A stretch of DNA of 60,706 nt from Bacillus atrophaeus (GCF_001584335.1 NZ_LSBB01000009.1:1-60706); one strand, 5' to 3'. Counted from the first letter of the stretch, positions 42,016 to 53,318 are shown. Numbers and translations: made by a program. The notes: a model not told the origin generated them from the sequence alone.

Positions 42016-42044
42016 ATAATATCAGAATGCTGTTTTAAAGTCAA
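42016..42044 (-). promoter_or_regulatory. rplJL promoter (sigma-A)
   Basis: On the complement: TTGACT (42039-42044), 17-bp spacer, TATTAT (42016-42021). The -35 lies 3 bp from the rplA stop. Confidence 0.85.
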
Positions 42045-42047
42045 TAC

Positions 42048-42746
42048 TTATTTTACGCTGAAAGTAGAAGCGTCCACTTTGATTCCAGGGCCCATAGTAG
42101 ATGTTACAGCAACGTTTTTCACGTAAACACCTTTAGCCGCAGCAGGTTTTGCTTTTAGGATAGTGTCATACATTGTTGTGAAGTTCTCAACAAGTTTTTC
42201 ATCCTCAAAAGAAACTTTACCGATTGGAACATGGATGTTACCAGCTTTATCAACGCGGTATTCAACTTTACCAGCTTTGATTTCATTGATCGCTTTTTCA
42301 ACTTCGAATGTAACAGTTCCAGTTTTAGGGTTTGGCATAAGACCTTTTGGTCCAAGCACACGTCCGATTTTACCGACTTCACCCATCATATCAGGAGTTG
42401 CCACGATTACATCAAAATCAAACCAGCCTTGCTGAATTTTAGTGATATAATCTGAATCGCCAACGTAATCTGCACCAGCAGCTTCAGCTTCTTTTGCTTT
42501 TTCGCCTTTTGCGAAAACAAGAACGCGTTGAGTTTTACCAGTACCATTTGGAAGTACTACTGCACCGCGGATTTGCTGGTCGTTTTTACGAGGGTCAACC
42601 CCTAAACGGAATGCTACTTCAACTGTAGCGTCAAACTTAGCTGTGTTCGTTTTTTTTGTAAGTTCCACCGCTTCAGCTACACCGTATGCTTTCGCACGGT
42701 CTACAAGCTTAGCAGCTTCAACGTACTTTTTACCTTTTTTAGCCAT
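42048..42746 (-). CDS. rplA: 50S ribosomal protein L1
   Basis: 232 aa. Starts [20 protein letters not shown]. The two-domain L1 includes [20 protein letters not shown], the signature. It forms the mobile L1 stalk that handles E-site tRNA. In many bacteria L1 also represses its own operon. It lies 94 bp after rplK across a 9-bp hairpin. Confidence 0.99.
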   Translation of the reverse strand: MAKKGKKYVEAAKLVDRAKAYGVAEAVELTKKTNTAKFDATVEVAFRLGVDPRKNDQQIRGAVVLPNGTGKTQRVLVFAKGEKAKEAEAAGADYVGDSDYITKIQQGWFDFDVIVATPDMMGEVGKIGRVLGPKGLMPNPKTGTVTFEVEKAINEIKAGKVEYRVDKAGNIHVPIGKVSFEDEKLVENFTTMYDTILKAKPAAAKGVYVKNVAVTSTMGPGIKVDASTFSVK

Positions 42747-42797
42747 TTTAAAATTTCCTCCTTATGTGGTTATAGCGGAATGACCTCCCACGAATAA

Positions 42798-42827
42798 GGG
42801 TTGCGAACTTGTTAAAACTCGCAACCC
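42798..42827 (-). other. Hairpin between rplK and rplA
   Basis: GGGTTGCGA and TCGCAACCC form a 9-bp perfect stem with a 12-base loop. No T-run follows. It lies between the rplK stop and the rplA Shine-Dalgarno. A role in regulating rplA is possible. Confidence 0.55.
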
Positions 42828-42840
42828 AACAAGAAACAAA

Positions 42841-43266
42841 TTAATCCTCGATTACAATACCCATACTGCGGGCAGTACCTTCAACCATGCGCATTGCCGC
42901 TTCAACGTCTGCTGCGTTTAAGTCAGGCATTTTCGTTTCAGCGATTTCGCGTACTTTATCGCGCTTAACGGTTGCAACTTTATTACGGTTTGGTTCACCA
43001 GAACCAGACTCAATTCCAGCCGCTTTTTTAAGCAATACTGCAGCAGGTGGAGTTTTTGTAATAAATGTAAATGAACGGTCTTCGTAAACCGAAATTTCAA
43101 CAGGAATGATTAGACCAGCTTGGTCAGCTGTACGAGCGTTAAACTCCTTACAGAATCCCATGATGTTTACACCGGCTTGACCTAGTGCAGGTCCAACTGG
43201 CGGAGCTGGGTTAGCTTTTCCAGCAGGAATTTGCAATTTTACAACTTTTACTACTTTTTTAGCCAC
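42841..43266 (-). CDS. rplK: 50S ribosomal protein L11
   Basis: 141 aa, GTG start ([20 protein letters not shown]). [15 protein letters not shown] is the thiostrepton-region signature. L11 forms the GTPase-associated centre and is needed for the RelA stringent response. GTG 43266 follows AAGGAGGTGTGTCTC; the longer open frame upstream has no better start. It heads the rplK-rplA transcript. Confidence 0.99.
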
Positions 43267-43391
43267 GAGACACACCTCCTTAAGTCCGTGATGTGGTAAT
43301 AGGGTAAACCCTCCCACTCAAGGTTTCATTCTTTATATGAATGACGAAATATCAAGCTAGCTGCCTTGGAAACCCAAGACGTACCTTTGCT

Positions 43392-43420
43392 ATATTATCA
43401 TTTCTATATAGCAATTTCAA
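43392..43420 (-). promoter_or_regulatory. rplKA promoter (sigma-A)
   Basis: On the complement: TTGAAA (43415-43420), 17-bp spacer, TAATAT (43392-43397). It lies 11 bp after the nusG stop and is followed by a leader of about 120 nt. Confidence 0.85.
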
Positions 43421-43431
43421 GTTTTTTCACA

Positions 43432-43965
43432 TTACAATTTGTCGATCTGGGTAAATTCCAGCTCAACCGGCGTTTCACGGCCGAACATATTAACGAACAC
43501 CTTAACCTTGCTTTTATCATAATCAATTTCTTCAATTGATCCTGTAAAGTTGGCAAATGGTCCGTCTATGACTTTCACTGTCTCTTTTAATTCAAAATCG
43601 ATTTCCGTTTTACGCTCGTCCATTCCCATTCTCTTCAGAATGGTTTCAGCTTCACCCGGCAGAAGCGCAGTCGGTTTTGAGCCTGAACCCGCTGATCCGA
43701 CAAAGCCTGTAACTCCCGGCGTATTCCGGACGACATACCAAGAATCATCTGTCATGACGATTTCAACAAGCACGTAACCAGGGAACACTTTCTTTTTCAC
43801 AACTTTTTTCTTACCGTTTTTGATATCGGTCTCTTCTTCTTCAGGCACGACTACACGGAAAATTTTATCCTGCATCCCCATTGATTCAACACGTTTTTCC
43901 AAGTTGGCTTTTACTTTGTTCTCATAACCAGAGTACGTGTGAACAACATACCAATTCTTTTCCAT
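43432..43965 (-). CDS. nusG: Transcription elongation/termination factor NusG
   Basis: 177 aa from MEKNWYVVHTYSGYENKVKA. NGN domain (about 1-115) with FPGYVLVEI and the RNTPGVTGFVGS segment, then a KOW domain (about 125-177) with VIDGPFANFTGSIEEIDYDK. NusG binds the beta' clamp, stimulates pausing and intrinsic termination in B. subtilis. The start is unusual: GGGGAGGGA is 20 or more bases upstream, separated by an AGGACT/AGTCCT hairpin. If that forms, the Shine-Dalgarno is brought close to the ATG at 43965. An ATG at 43971 is the alternative. Confidence 0.96.
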   Translation of the reverse strand: MEKNWYVVHTYSGYENKVKANLEKRVESMGMQDKIFRVVVPEEEETDIKNGKKKVVKKKVFPGYVLVEIVMTDDSWYVVRNTPGVTGFVGSAGSGSKPTALLPGEAETILKRMGMDERKTEIDFELKETVKVIDGPFANFTGSIEEIDYDKSKVKVFVNMFGRETPVELEFTQIDKL

Positions 43966-43997
43966 TCTCATTCAGGACTTGTGCAGTCCTTCCCTCC
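43966..43997 (-). promoter_or_regulatory. nusG translation initiation region with intervening hairpin
   Basis: The complement reads GGGGAGGGA, then AGGACT-GCACA-AGTCCT, then GA before ATGAGAATG. With the 6-bp stem closed, the effective spacing from Shine-Dalgarno to the second ATG is about 8 nt. Without it no good ribosome-binding site is close enough. Confidence 0.55.
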
Positions 43998-44003
43998 CCG
44001 CAA

Positions 44004-44032
44004 AAAATATTTAATATAAAACGTAACGCCTT
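44004..44032 (-). promoter_or_regulatory. Possible nusG promoter
   Basis: On the complement TTGCTT, a 17-bp spacer and TATTAA, between the second terminator and the nusG start. Weak match; listed because two terminators separate nusG from secE. Confidence 0.35.
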
Positions 44033-44037
44033 AAAGC

Positions 44038-44059
44038 AAAAAATAGGCTGCGAGCCTAT
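44038..44059 (-). terminator. Second terminator between secE and nusG
   Basis: On the complement ATAGGCT and AGCCTAT form a 7-bp perfect stem with loop CGC, followed by TTTTTTG. Confidence 0.8.
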
Positions 44060-44084
44060 GACAACTTTCAATTTCAACACAATG

Positions 44085-44108
44085 AAAAAACCCGCTGAAC
44101 GGGTTTTT
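44085..44108 (-). terminator. First terminator after secE
   Basis: On the complement AAAAACCCG and CGGGTTTTT (with loop TTCAG) followed by TTC. It lies 44 bases after the secE stop. Confidence 0.85.
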
Positions 44109-44151
44109 GGTAAGTGATATTATGATCTATTATAGCACGTATTGCTGACCA

Positions 44152-44331
44152 TTATTCAACTATTAAACGAATTAATTGAGAAATTCCTGTATCAAGGAGG
44201 GCAAAAAAGATAACAAAAAAGATTACTGTTGATATAACCGTGATGGTATAGCGCGTTAACTCTTTCCCTTTAGGCCAGCTTACCTTTTTCATTTCTTTCC
44301 CTACATCTTTAAAGAAACTCATCATACGCAT
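44152..44331 (-). CDS. secE: Protein translocase subunit SecE
   Basis: 59 aa from MRMMSFFKDVGKEMKKVSWP, short single-membrane-helix form (about 30-52). The amphipathic KVSWPKGKEL motif clamps SecY. ATG 44331 has GGAGG eight bases before it; the five extra upstream codons are rejected. It lies 35 bp after rpmGB. Confidence 0.97.
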   Translation of the reverse strand: MRMMSFFKDVGKEMKKVSWPKGKELTRYTITVISTVIFFVIFFALLDTGISQLIRLIVE

Positions 44332-44366
44332 GTAAAAGACCTCCACAATTTAAAAAGCGAAAAAAA

Positions 44367-44516
44367 CTATTTTGTTTCTAAATGAGCTGTATGTGAATTG
44401 CAAGAACTGCAGTATTTCTTAACTTCTAAACGCTCAGCTGCTGATGCAGAGCTTTTCATCGTTGTATAATTACGGTTTCCGCATGCCTTACATGCCAACG
44501 TAATTTTTTTTCTCAT
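44367..44516 (-). CDS. rpmGB: 50S ribosomal protein L33, zinc form
   Basis: 49 aa, read from the complement as [20 protein letters not shown] and ending [10 protein letters not shown]. Two Cys pairs, CKAC (9-12) and CSSC (36-39), form the zinc ribbon of the C+ L33. It lies directly upstream of secE, the conserved rpmG-secE-nusG order. An AAAAGGTGTAATG stretch provides the ribosome-binding site. Confidence 0.96.
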   Translation of the reverse strand: MRKKITLACKACGNRNYTTMKSSASAAERLEVKKYCSSCNSHTAHLETK

Positions 44517-44561
44517 GTCATTACACCTTTTTCTAAATAGACGTTAGATCTTTATTTTAGT

Positions 44562-44591
44562 AACATATCACAGTCAGAAAAATACTGTCAA
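44562..44591 (-). promoter_or_regulatory. rpmGB-secE promoter (sigma-A)
   Basis: On the complement: TTGACA (44586-44591), 18-bp spacer, TATGTT (44562-44567). It lies in the 92-bp gap after sigH. Confidence 0.75.
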
Positions 44592-44608
44592 TATACCATA
44601 AATACCTA

Positions 44609-45265
44609 TCATAAACTGATTTCACGGATTTCCAAGTACTTCTCCAGCTTTCGTTTCACACGCTGAAGAGCATTGTCGATGGATTTTACGTGCCGGTTTA
44701 AGTCATCCGAGATCTCTTGGTAACTTCTTCCGTCAAGATAAAGGACAAGCACTTTTCTCTCTAAATCACTTAACAATTCTCCCATTTTCATCTCAATATC
44801 ATCAAATTCTTCTTGATTGATGATCATTTCCTCAGGGTTCAGTGTTTTTGCTCCCGAAATCACATCAAGCAGTGTCCGGTCTGATTCTTCATCAAAAATC
44901 GGTTTATCCAAAGAGACATAGGAATTCAAAGGAATGTGTTTCTGGCGAGTAGCTGTCTTTATTGCGGTAATAATTTGGCGGGTAATACATAATTCTGCAA
45001 AAGCTTTGAAAGAGGTAAGCTTGTCCTCTCTAAAGTCACGAATAGACTTATAGAGGCCAATCATTCCTTCCTGCACGATATCTTCTCTGTCAGCGCCTAT
45101 TAAAAAATAGGATCTGGCCTTTGCCCTAACGAAATTACGGTATTTCGTAATCAAGTAATCTAACGCATCACTGTCCCCAACATGAACCTTTTCAATGACC
45201 TGCTCGTCCTCCAACTGGCAAAACTGCTCTTTGTTGAATTTCCCCTTGTTGTTCTGTAGATTCAC
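44609..45265 (-). CDS. sigH: RNA polymerase sigma-H factor
   Basis: 218 aa, GTG start (MNLQNNKGKFNKEQFCQLED) after CGGGGGGATCGGA. Sigma-70 regions: 2.1-2.4 in EDIVQEGMIGLYKSIRDFRE and FAELCITRQIITAIKTATRQ, and region 4 HTH in RSYQEISDDLNRHVKSIDNAL. Sigma-H directs early sporulation and competence-transition genes (spo0A, kinA, spo0F, ftsZ P2 and others). It has its own promoter, known in B. subtilis to be repressed by AbrB. No anti-sigma factor gene is adjacent. Confidence 0.98.
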   Translation of the reverse strand: MNLQNNKGKFNKEQFCQLEDEQVIEKVHVGDSDALDYLITKYRNFVRAKARSYFLIGADREDIVQEGMIGLYKSIRDFREDKLTSFKAFAELCITRQIITAIKTATRQKHIPLNSYVSLDKPIFDEESDRTLLDVISGAKTLNPEEMIINQEEFDDIEMKMGELLSDLERKVLVLYLDGRSYQEISDDLNRHVKSIDNALQRVKRKLEKYLEIREISL

Positions 45266-45296
45266 TCCGATCCCCCCGGCGCACGTAGATAGAAAT

Positions 45297-45326
45297 ATTA
45301 TACATTACTGGACAAAAAAGCGTCAA
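45297..45326 (-). promoter_or_regulatory. sigH promoter (sigma-A)
   Basis: On the complement: TTGACG (45321-45326), 18-bp spacer, TATAAT (45297-45302). It lies against the rae1 stop codon. Confidence 0.8.
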
Positions 45327-45327
45327 C

Positions 45328-45840
45328 CTAATCCAAGTCGCCCCGCCGCCATTTTTCAAACGTTTTCAATACTTCTTCTGATAGGGCGATTTTACCTGCC
45401 GGCTTTTCGGAAGTAATCTTTCTGACCCGCCTTTGAATTCGCCTTTCAATGGTTTCGACTTCTCTTAACAGCTCCCGAGCGGACTTTCGCAGCGCCCCTT
45501 GTCCGAAAATCGCCCATTGTTCGGTGTAATCAGACGTCGCAACATGAATCTGAGTCGCGATATTATTCAACGCTTGGGCAAGCTTCTCAATCCGCTCATC
45601 AGCTGTCTCATTTTCTTTTGTGAAAATGACTTCAACTCTGTGGTTGGTCCGTTTCTTCTCAATACCTTTTACGAGATGGGCGTCAAAAACAACAATCACC
45701 CTATTCCCAGTATATGATTGGTATTCCGCCATCTTTTGAATCAATACGTCCCTTGCTTCTTCAAAACTGTTCGCTTTTAAATCCTTTAGCTGCGGCCAAG
45801 CTCCAATCATGTTGTATCCGTCTACTAACAGGATATCCAT
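45328..45840 (-). CDS. rae1: Rae1 (YacP), ribosome-associated NYN endoribonuclease
   Basis: 170 aa, PIN-like NYN domain: ILLVDGYNMIGAWP (3-16), VIVVFDAHLV (about 48-57) and the HVATSDYTEQW segment carry the acidic metal-binding residues. In B. subtilis Rae1 enters the ribosomal A site and cleaves mRNA in a translation-dependent way. The C-terminal part is basic. It lies 6 bp after rlmB. Confidence 0.93.
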   Translation of the reverse strand: MDILLVDGYNMIGAWPQLKDLKANSFEEARDVLIQKMAEYQSYTGNRVIVVFDAHLVKGIEKKRTNHRVEVIFTKENETADERIEKLAQALNNIATQIHVATSDYTEQWAIFGQGALRKSARELLREVETIERRIQRRVRKITSEKPAGKIALSEEVLKTFEKWRRGDLD

Positions 45841-45846
45841 TTTTCA

Positions 45847-46596
45847 TTATTCTCCCAGCGGGCTTCGTTTCCTATAGATCTCATACATCAAAAGGCCGGC
45901 CGCTACAGAGGCGTTGAGAGAAGTAACTTTCCCCGCCATAGGGAGTTTGATTAGAAAATCGCATTTTTCTTTGACAAGCCGGCCCATTCCCTTTCCTTCA
46001 CTGCCGATGACCAAGGCTAAAGGCATGGTGCCGTCCATTGTGCGATAATCCTCACGGGCAGAAGCATCCGTTCCGACAACCCAGATTCCCCGCTCTTTCA
46101 TTTCCTCCAAAGTGCGTGCCAGGTTGGTGACTTTTACAACCGGAATATGCTCAATGGCTCCTGTAGAAGCTTTCGCCACCGTCGTTGTCAGTCCCACGGC
46201 TCTGCGTTTTGGGATGACGATGCCATGAGCGCCTACCGCATCAGCCGTTCTCATGATGGAGCCGAGATTATGCGGGTCCTCCAGCTCGTCTAACACGAGA
46301 AAGAAAGGCTGTTCGTTTTTCTCTTCCGCTCTTTTATATAGATCGTCTAATTCTGCATACTCATACGCGGCTACTTGTGCCACAATTCCTTGGTGCTGCC
46401 CGGAAACCATTTGATCCAGTTTTTTTCTCGGAACATATTGAATCGTGATGCCTTGTTTTTTTGCAAGCTCAATCACCTGCTGTGCTTGTCCCTTTACGGT
46501 GTTTTCCGCCATCCATAGCTTGTACAGTTCCCGATCTGATTTTAACGTCTCGATGACTGCATTTTTTCCTATGACGTAATCATGTTGCTGACTCAT
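45847..46596 (-). CDS. rlmB: 23S rRNA (guanosine-2'-O)-methyltransferase RlmB
   Basis: 249 aa from [20 protein letters not shown]. The N-terminal substrate-binding domain is followed by a SPOUT/TrmH fold with [19 protein letters not shown] (motif 1), [12 protein letters not shown] (motif 2) and [19 protein letters not shown] (motif 3). It methylates G2251 (E. coli numbering) in the P loop. GGGAGG precedes the ATG. It overlaps mrnC by 17 bp. Confidence 0.96.
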   Translation of the reverse strand: MSQQHDYVIGKNAVIETLKSDRELYKLWMAENTVKGQAQQVIELAKKQGITIQYVPRKKLDQMVSGQHQGIVAQVAAYEYAELDDLYKRAEEKNEQPFFLVLDELEDPHNLGSIMRTADAVGAHGIVIPKRRAVGLTTTVAKASTGAIEHIPVVKVTNLARTLEEMKERGIWVVGTDASAREDYRTMDGTMPLALVIGSEGKGMGRLVKEKCDFLIKLPMAGKVTSLNASVAAGLLMYEIYRKRSPLGE

Positions 46597-47011
46597 TTGT
46601 TTTCCTCCCTGACGTCCCGAATTGTATAGCTTCAGCAACCAGCTGATTCAGTCTTTCTTCTTTTTTCTCAAGAAAAAGGTGTCCGATCAAGGCTTCAAAT
46701 GCTGTACTATAACGGTACGTCTGAACATCTGTGTTTTTAGGCGTGGTGCCTGACTTAGCATTTCTGCCTCTTCTCAGCACAGCCTCCTCTTCCTCCGTAA
46801 AAAATGTTTCATTTTGAAGATGGAAAAGGATATTGGCCTGAGATTTCGCAGATACAATACGGCTTGATTTTTTGTGAAGATCATTAGGCTTTGTAAACCC
46901 CTGCTTAAGCAGGTGATGCCTGACGTAAACCTCAAAAATAGCATCACCTATATAAGCAAGTGCAAGCCCGTTTAACTGCTTTGAATCTTTTATTGGATCA
47001 AATTGAAGCAT
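46580..47011 (-). CDS. mrnC: Mini-ribonuclease III MrnC
   Basis: 143 aa. It is only an RNase III catalytic domain, without the double-stranded RNA-binding domain. Family motifs are [19 protein letters not shown] (17-35), with Asp23 in the metal site, and the [10 protein letters not shown] region. In B. subtilis it matures the ends of 23S rRNA, with L3 as cofactor; rplC is in this window. It lies 3 bp after cysS and overlaps rlmB. Confidence 0.96.
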   Translation of the reverse strand: MLQFDPIKDSKQLNGLALAYIGDAIFEVYVRHHLLKQGFTKPNDLHKKSSRIVSAKSQANILFHLQNETFFTEEEEAVLRRGRNAKSGTTPKNTDVQTYRYSTAFEALIGHLFLEKKEERLNQLVAEAIQFGTSGRKTNESAT

Positions 47012-47014
47012 TCG

Positions 47015-48415
47015 TTACTCTCCCCGCTTCCAGCGAGTTCCCTGAGCCGTATCCTCAAGAATGATATTCATGCTTTTCAGCTGATCGCGGATTTGGTCTG
47101 ATAAAGCAAAATCACGGTTGCGTCGCGCTTCATTTCTTTTCTCAATCAATTCCTCAACATCTTGATCAAGAAGTTCTTGCTCACCCATTGTAAGACCCAG
47201 CACAGAAGCGATTCTGTCAAACATCTCAATAAAGGCGTTAATCACTTTATCTGCAGTATTATCTTCCTGCAAATAGTAATTGGCATGCTTCGCTAACTCA
47301 AACAAAATTGAAATGGCGTTTGCGGTATTAAAGTCATCGTCCATCGCTTCTTCAAAAGCGGTTCTGTGTTCTTCGATTTTTTTCAGCCACTCGTCATCAT
47401 CAGCGGTTAAGTTCGTGCTGCTGTTCAAGCGATGAAGCAAGTTGCTGTAGGCTGTTTTCAAACGATTAAAGGCATTCTTTGTATTTTCCAAAAGCTCTTC
47501 TGAGTAGTTAATCGGATGACGGTAATGCACAGAAAGCATAAAAAATCTCAACAGCTGCGGATCATGCTTTTTAATAATGTCATGCACCAGAACAAAGTTC
47601 CCCAGTGATTTAGACATTTTTTCATTGTCAATATTAATATAGCCATTATGAAGCCAATACTTTGCAAATGTCTTGCCTGTTAAAGCTTCAGATTGTGCAA
47701 TTTCATTTTCATGGTGAGGGAACGTTAAATCCTGTCCGCCCGCATGGATATCAATCTGTTCCCCAAGATATTTCTTTACCATCGCGGAGCATTCGATGTG
47801 CCAGCCCGGACGGCCTTTTCCCCACGGGGCATCCCAGGAAATTTCGCCGTCTTTTGCCGCTTTCCATAGAGCAAAGTCAAGGGCATCTTCTTTTTTCTCG
47901 CCTACTCGGATGCGGGCGCCTGATCTCAGTTCATCGATTGATTGCTGAGAAAGCTTTCCGTATCCTTCAAATGCTCTCGTTTTAAAATAAACATCTCCAT
48001 CGGACTCATAAGCATAGCCTTTTTTTATCAGTTCTTGAACAAAATCAATAATAGCATCCATATTTTCTGTTACACGCGGATGCAGATCGGCTTTCTTGCA
48101 GCCTAAGGCGCCAACATCTTCAAAATATGCCTTGATAAAACGTTCAGAAATGGTCGGAACATCCTCGCCGAGTTCGTCAGCCGCTCTGATTAATTTATCA
48201 TCCACATCCGTGAAGTTAGAGACATACTGCACATCGTAACCTCTGTATTCCAAATAGTTGCGAACCGTATCATACACGATAGCGGGACGGGCATTTCCGA
48301 TGTGAATATAGTTGTATACGGTCGGGCCGCACACATACATTTTCACCTTTCCCTCCTCGAGAGGAACAAACGTTTCCTTTTGTCTTGTCAGCGTATTATA
48401 AAGAGTGATTGTCAT
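47015..48415 (-). CDS. cysS: Cysteinyl-tRNA synthetase
   Basis: 466 aa class I synthetase. HIGN at 38-41 (HIGH motif), KMSKS at about 266-270, and zinc ligands from Cys29 onward including IECSAM and [10 protein letters not shown]. It overlaps cysE by 4 bp (ATGA), so it is translationally coupled; both lie under the same T-box. Confidence 0.99.
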   Translation of the reverse strand: MTITLYNTLTRQKETFVPLEEGKVKMYVCGPTVYNYIHIGNARPAIVYDTVRNYLEYRGYDVQYVSNFTDVDDKLIRAADELGEDVPTISERFIKAYFEDVGALGCKKADLHPRVTENMDAIIDFVQELIKKGYAYESDGDVYFKTRAFEGYGKLSQQSIDELRSGARIRVGEKKEDALDFALWKAAKDGEISWDAPWGKGRPGWHIECSAMVKKYLGEQIDIHAGGQDLTFPHHENEIAQSEALTGKTFAKYWLHNGYINIDNEKMSKSLGNFVLVHDIIKKHDPQLLRFFMLSVHYRHPINYSEELLENTKNAFNRLKTAYSNLLHRLNSSTNLTADDDEWLKKIEEHRTAFEEAMDDDFNTANAISILFELAKHANYYLQEDNTADKVINAFIEMFDRIASVLGLTMGEQELLDQDVEELIEKRNEARRNRDFALSDQIRDQLKSMNIILEDTAQGTRWKRGE

Positions 48416-49065
48416 TTTTGGTTTATCCTTTCTTTTCTTTCTTCAAGTTCACTTTTCAGCTGTAAGATTTCCTTCTCTAAAGACTTAAATCGGTCAGAAA
48501 CCGGATCAGGTAAATCCTGATGATTTAAGTCGCGTTTAATTTTTTGGCCATTTTGGACAACTACTCTTCCAGGTATCCCCACAACAGTAGAAAAATCAGG
48601 AACATTGTGAAGCACCACGGAGCCAGCCCCTATTTTCGAACCTTCTCCGACTGTAATCGAGCCGAGCACCTTAGCTCCTGTCGCTATTAAAGCATCATCC
48701 TTGATCGTCGGATGCCTCTTCCCTTTTTCTTTCCCCGTTCCCCCAAGAGTGACGCCTTGAAAGACAGTCACATTGTTGCCGATTTCGCACGTCTCGCCTA
48801 TGACAACCCCCATACCATGATCAATAAAGAACCTTCTCCCTATCGTCGCGCCGGGGTGGATTTCAATGCCGGTAAAAAATCTGCTGATCTGAGAAATAAG
48901 GCGTGCAAGGAAATAAAATTTCCGTTTATATAAAGCATGTGCAATCCGATGCGCCCATATAGCATGTAAACCAGAATAAGTTAAAATCACTTCAAAATAG
49001 CTTCTTGCTGCCGGATCTTGGTCAAACACTGTATCAATGTCTTCTTTAAGCATTTTAAAAAACAC
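48412..49065 (-). CDS. cysE: Serine O-acetyltransferase CysE
   Basis: 217 aa, GTG start ([20 protein letters not shown]) after GGGGGGAAGCAT. N-terminal helices are followed by a left-handed beta-helix of hexapeptide repeats ([21 protein letters not shown] onward), with the catalytic His in DHGMG. It makes O-acetylserine, the cysteine precursor. It is controlled with cysS by a cysteine T-box leader, so both respond to uncharged tRNA-Cys. Confidence 0.98.
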   Translation of the reverse strand: MFFKMLKEDIDTVFDQDPAARSYFEVILTYSGLHAIWAHRIAHALYKRKFYFLARLISQISRFFTGIEIHPGATIGRRFFIDHGMGVVIGETCEIGNNVTVFQGVTLGGTGKEKGKRHPTIKDDALIATGAKVLGSITVGEGSKIGAGSVVLHNVPDFSTVVGIPGRVVVQNGQKIKRDLNHQDLPDPVSDRFKSLEKEILQLKSELEERKERINQK

Positions 49066-49122
49066 ATGCTTCCCCCCGTTCTACCCGCTTCCTTCTGTCT
49101 TTTTTTGTTTTCAGGCAATAAA

Positions 49123-49160
49123 AAAAGCGTCTCTGCATGCAACATGACAGAGACGCTTTT
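49123..49160 (-). terminator. T-box attenuator terminator
   Basis: On the complement AAAAGCGTCTCTG and CAGAGACGCTTTT form a 13-bp stem, followed by TTTATTG. It is the terminator arm of the T-box. Confidence 0.9.
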
Positions 49161-49355
49161 ACCGCGCGGTTCCACTCTGTTTGAAAAACAGATCACTGTT
49201 CTCCCAACTTTAACCGATAACGGCGGCATCCGCCTTTGAATACTTATTTTTCGCAAAATGTTCTTCAAAGGTCTTAAGGGCGCACTTCTAAAACCCGACC
49301 ATGGATCTCTCTCAGCCATGAAGATCCTTTCTGTGATGGTCTAATGTTTTATACT
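49161..49355 (-). promoter_or_regulatory. Cysteine T-box leader (cysES)
   Basis: T-box riboswitch between gltX and cysE. The T-box itself reads GAGTGGAACCGCG on the complement (around 49165-49177). Stem I shows the AG-bulge type loop and a specifier region GAAGTGCGCC with codon TGC (complement of 49282-49284), specifying cysteine. It is followed by a strong terminator (49123-49160), so uncharged tRNA-Cys should allow read-through into cysE-cysS. Confidence 0.92.
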
Positions 49356-49379
49356 CTTCCCTGTCAACAATTTCATATA

Positions 49380-50831
49380 TTAAGCATTTTTCAAACGTTT
49401 AATAACGGTTTCTCTTCCAATCAGCTCAATCGATTGCGGAAGCTCAGGGCCGTGAGTCTGGCCAGTTACCGCTACACGAATCGGCATAAATAACTTTTTC
49501 CCTTTATGTCCTGTTTCTTTTTGCACTGCTTTGATGGAAGCTTTAATATGATCCGGTGTAAACTCCTCGAGTTCTTCCAGCTTCGCAGCGAACACACTAA
49601 GCACTTCCGGCACCTGCTCTTCATCTAAAACAGTCTTCGCCTCTTGATTATACTCGATATCTTCCTTAAAGAACAAATCAGTAAGCTCAACAATTTCTGC
49701 GCCGAAGCTTAATTGCTCATGATATAAAGAAATCAGCTTGCGAATCCATTCCTGCTGTTCCGGAGAAAGTTCAGTTCCGACTTTACCGGCCTTCTGTAAA
49801 TGCGGAAGCGTCAGTTCAACGACCTGCTCAAGATCCAGCTCTTTCACATATTGGTTGTTGACCCATTTTAGTTTATGCATATCAAACAATGCTGGTGATT
49901 TTGATAAACGATTCACATCAAAAATTTCAATAAACTGTTCCTTTGTAAAAAGTTCTTCTTCTCCTACTGGAGACCAGCCTAATAGGCCGATAAAGTTAAA
50001 CAGCGCTTCTGGCAAGTATCCTAAATCTTTATATTGCTCGATGAATTGAATGATGGACTCATCGCGTTTACTGAGCTTTTTGCGGCTTTCATTCACGATT
50101 AACGTCATGTGGCCAAACACAGGAATATCCCATCCGAATGCTTGATAAATCATGATTTGTTTCGGCGTGTTTGAAATATGGTCTTCACCGCGCAGCACAT
50201 GCGTCATTTTCATCAAATAATCATCAACCGCTACAGCAAAGTTATACGTCGGTGTTCCGTCTTTTTTCACAATGACAAAATCACCAATGCCGTCTGATTC
50301 GAAAGAAATCTCACCTTTTACGATATCGTTAAAGGCAATGATCTTTCCTTCCGGCACACGGAACCGAATACTCGGCTTTCTGCCTTCAGCAAGGAATTGA
50401 TCCTGCTCTTCCTGAGTCAGATTTCTGTGCTTGCCTGAATAACGGGGCATCTCGCCGCGGGCAATCTGTTCTTCGCGTTCTTTTTCAAGTTCTTCTTCCG
50501 TACAGAAACATTTATAAGCAAGCCCTTTTTCAAGAAGCTCTTCATAATAGACTCGGTAGATATCGTTACGCTCAGACTGACGGTACGGGCCGTATTCTCC
50601 GCCGACATCTACACTTTCGTCCCAATCAATGCCGAGCCACTTCAAATAATTCAGCTGGCTTTGTTCTCCGCCCTCAATATTGCGTTTTTGGTCCGTATCC
50701 TCTACACGAATAATAAACTTTCCGCCTTGATTGCGGGCAAATAAATAATTAAAAAGAGCCGTTCTGGCATTTCCTATATGCAAATGTCCCGTTGGACTCG
50801 GTGCATAGCGAACGCGTACTTCATTTCCCAT
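49380..50831 (-). CDS. gltX: Glutamyl-tRNA synthetase
   Basis: 483 aa class I synthetase. HIGH motif in [12 protein letters not shown] (11-22), KLSKR at about 252-256. As Bacillus lacks GlnRS, this enzyme charges tRNA-Gln with Glu for later amidation (family knowledge). It is transcribed from its own promoter; the T-box after it controls cysES separately. Confidence 0.98.
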   Translation of the reverse strand: MGNEVRVRYAPSPTGHLHIGNARTALFNYLFARNQGGKFIIRVEDTDQKRNIEGGEQSQLNYLKWLGIDWDESVDVGGEYGPYRQSERNDIYRVYYEELLEKGLAYKCFCTEEELEKEREEQIARGEMPRYSGKHRNLTQEEQDQFLAEGRKPSIRFRVPEGKIIAFNDIVKGEISFESDGIGDFVIVKKDGTPTYNFAVAVDDYLMKMTHVLRGEDHISNTPKQIMIYQAFGWDIPVFGHMTLIVNESRKKLSKRDESIIQFIEQYKDLGYLPEALFNFIGLLGWSPVGEEELFTKEQFIEIFDVNRLSKSPALFDMHKLKWVNNQYVKELDLEQVVELTLPHLQKAGKVGTELSPEQQEWIRKLISLYHEQLSFGAEIVELTDLFFKEDIEYNQEAKTVLDEEQVPEVLSVFAAKLEELEEFTPDHIKASIKAVQKETGHKGKKLFMPIRVAVTGQTHGPELPQSIELIGRETVIKRLKNA

Positions 50832-50885
50832 TTTCTAATACTTCCTTTCATCTCAGGTCTGGCCTCAAGTAAAATATATGCATCT

Positions 50886-50914
50886 ATTCTACCACCAAAT
50901 AGATCGTGCATCAA
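50886..50914 (-). promoter_or_regulatory. gltX promoter (sigma-A)
   Basis: On the complement: TTGATG (50909-50914), 17-bp spacer, TAGAAT (50886-50891). It lies after the ispF stop. Confidence 0.8.
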
Positions 50915-50921
50915 AATAAGA

Positions 50922-53203
<2,282 letters not shown>

Positions 53204-53292
53204 ACCCCCACCTCCTTTTTAAGATAAATATTTTTTGAATCAAAATTTGTAAAAACCTACGAATATCAGAATAAACAAAAACCAGCAATAAT

Positions 53293-53318
53293 ATACCCGA
53301 AATGAAATCGTTTTAATC
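53293..53318 (-). promoter_or_regulatory. Possible sigma-B promoter of yacL-ispDF
   Basis: On the complement: GATTAA (53313-53318), 14-bp spacer, GGGTAT (53293-53298). The -10 is a perfect match to the sigma-B consensus and the -35 is one base off GTTTAA. It lies directly after the disA stop. Confidence 0.5.

Noticed and set aside
43881..44117. 78-codon + strand open frame across the nusG-secE gap
   Set aside because: It covers two minus-strand terminators and the nusG start; no ribosome-binding site or similarity.
49339..49367. TTGACA followed 17 bp later by TTAGAC at the start of the cys leader
   Set aside because: The -10 matches the consensus in only about two positions; the T-box is normally reached by read-through from gltX. 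Not listed as a promoter.
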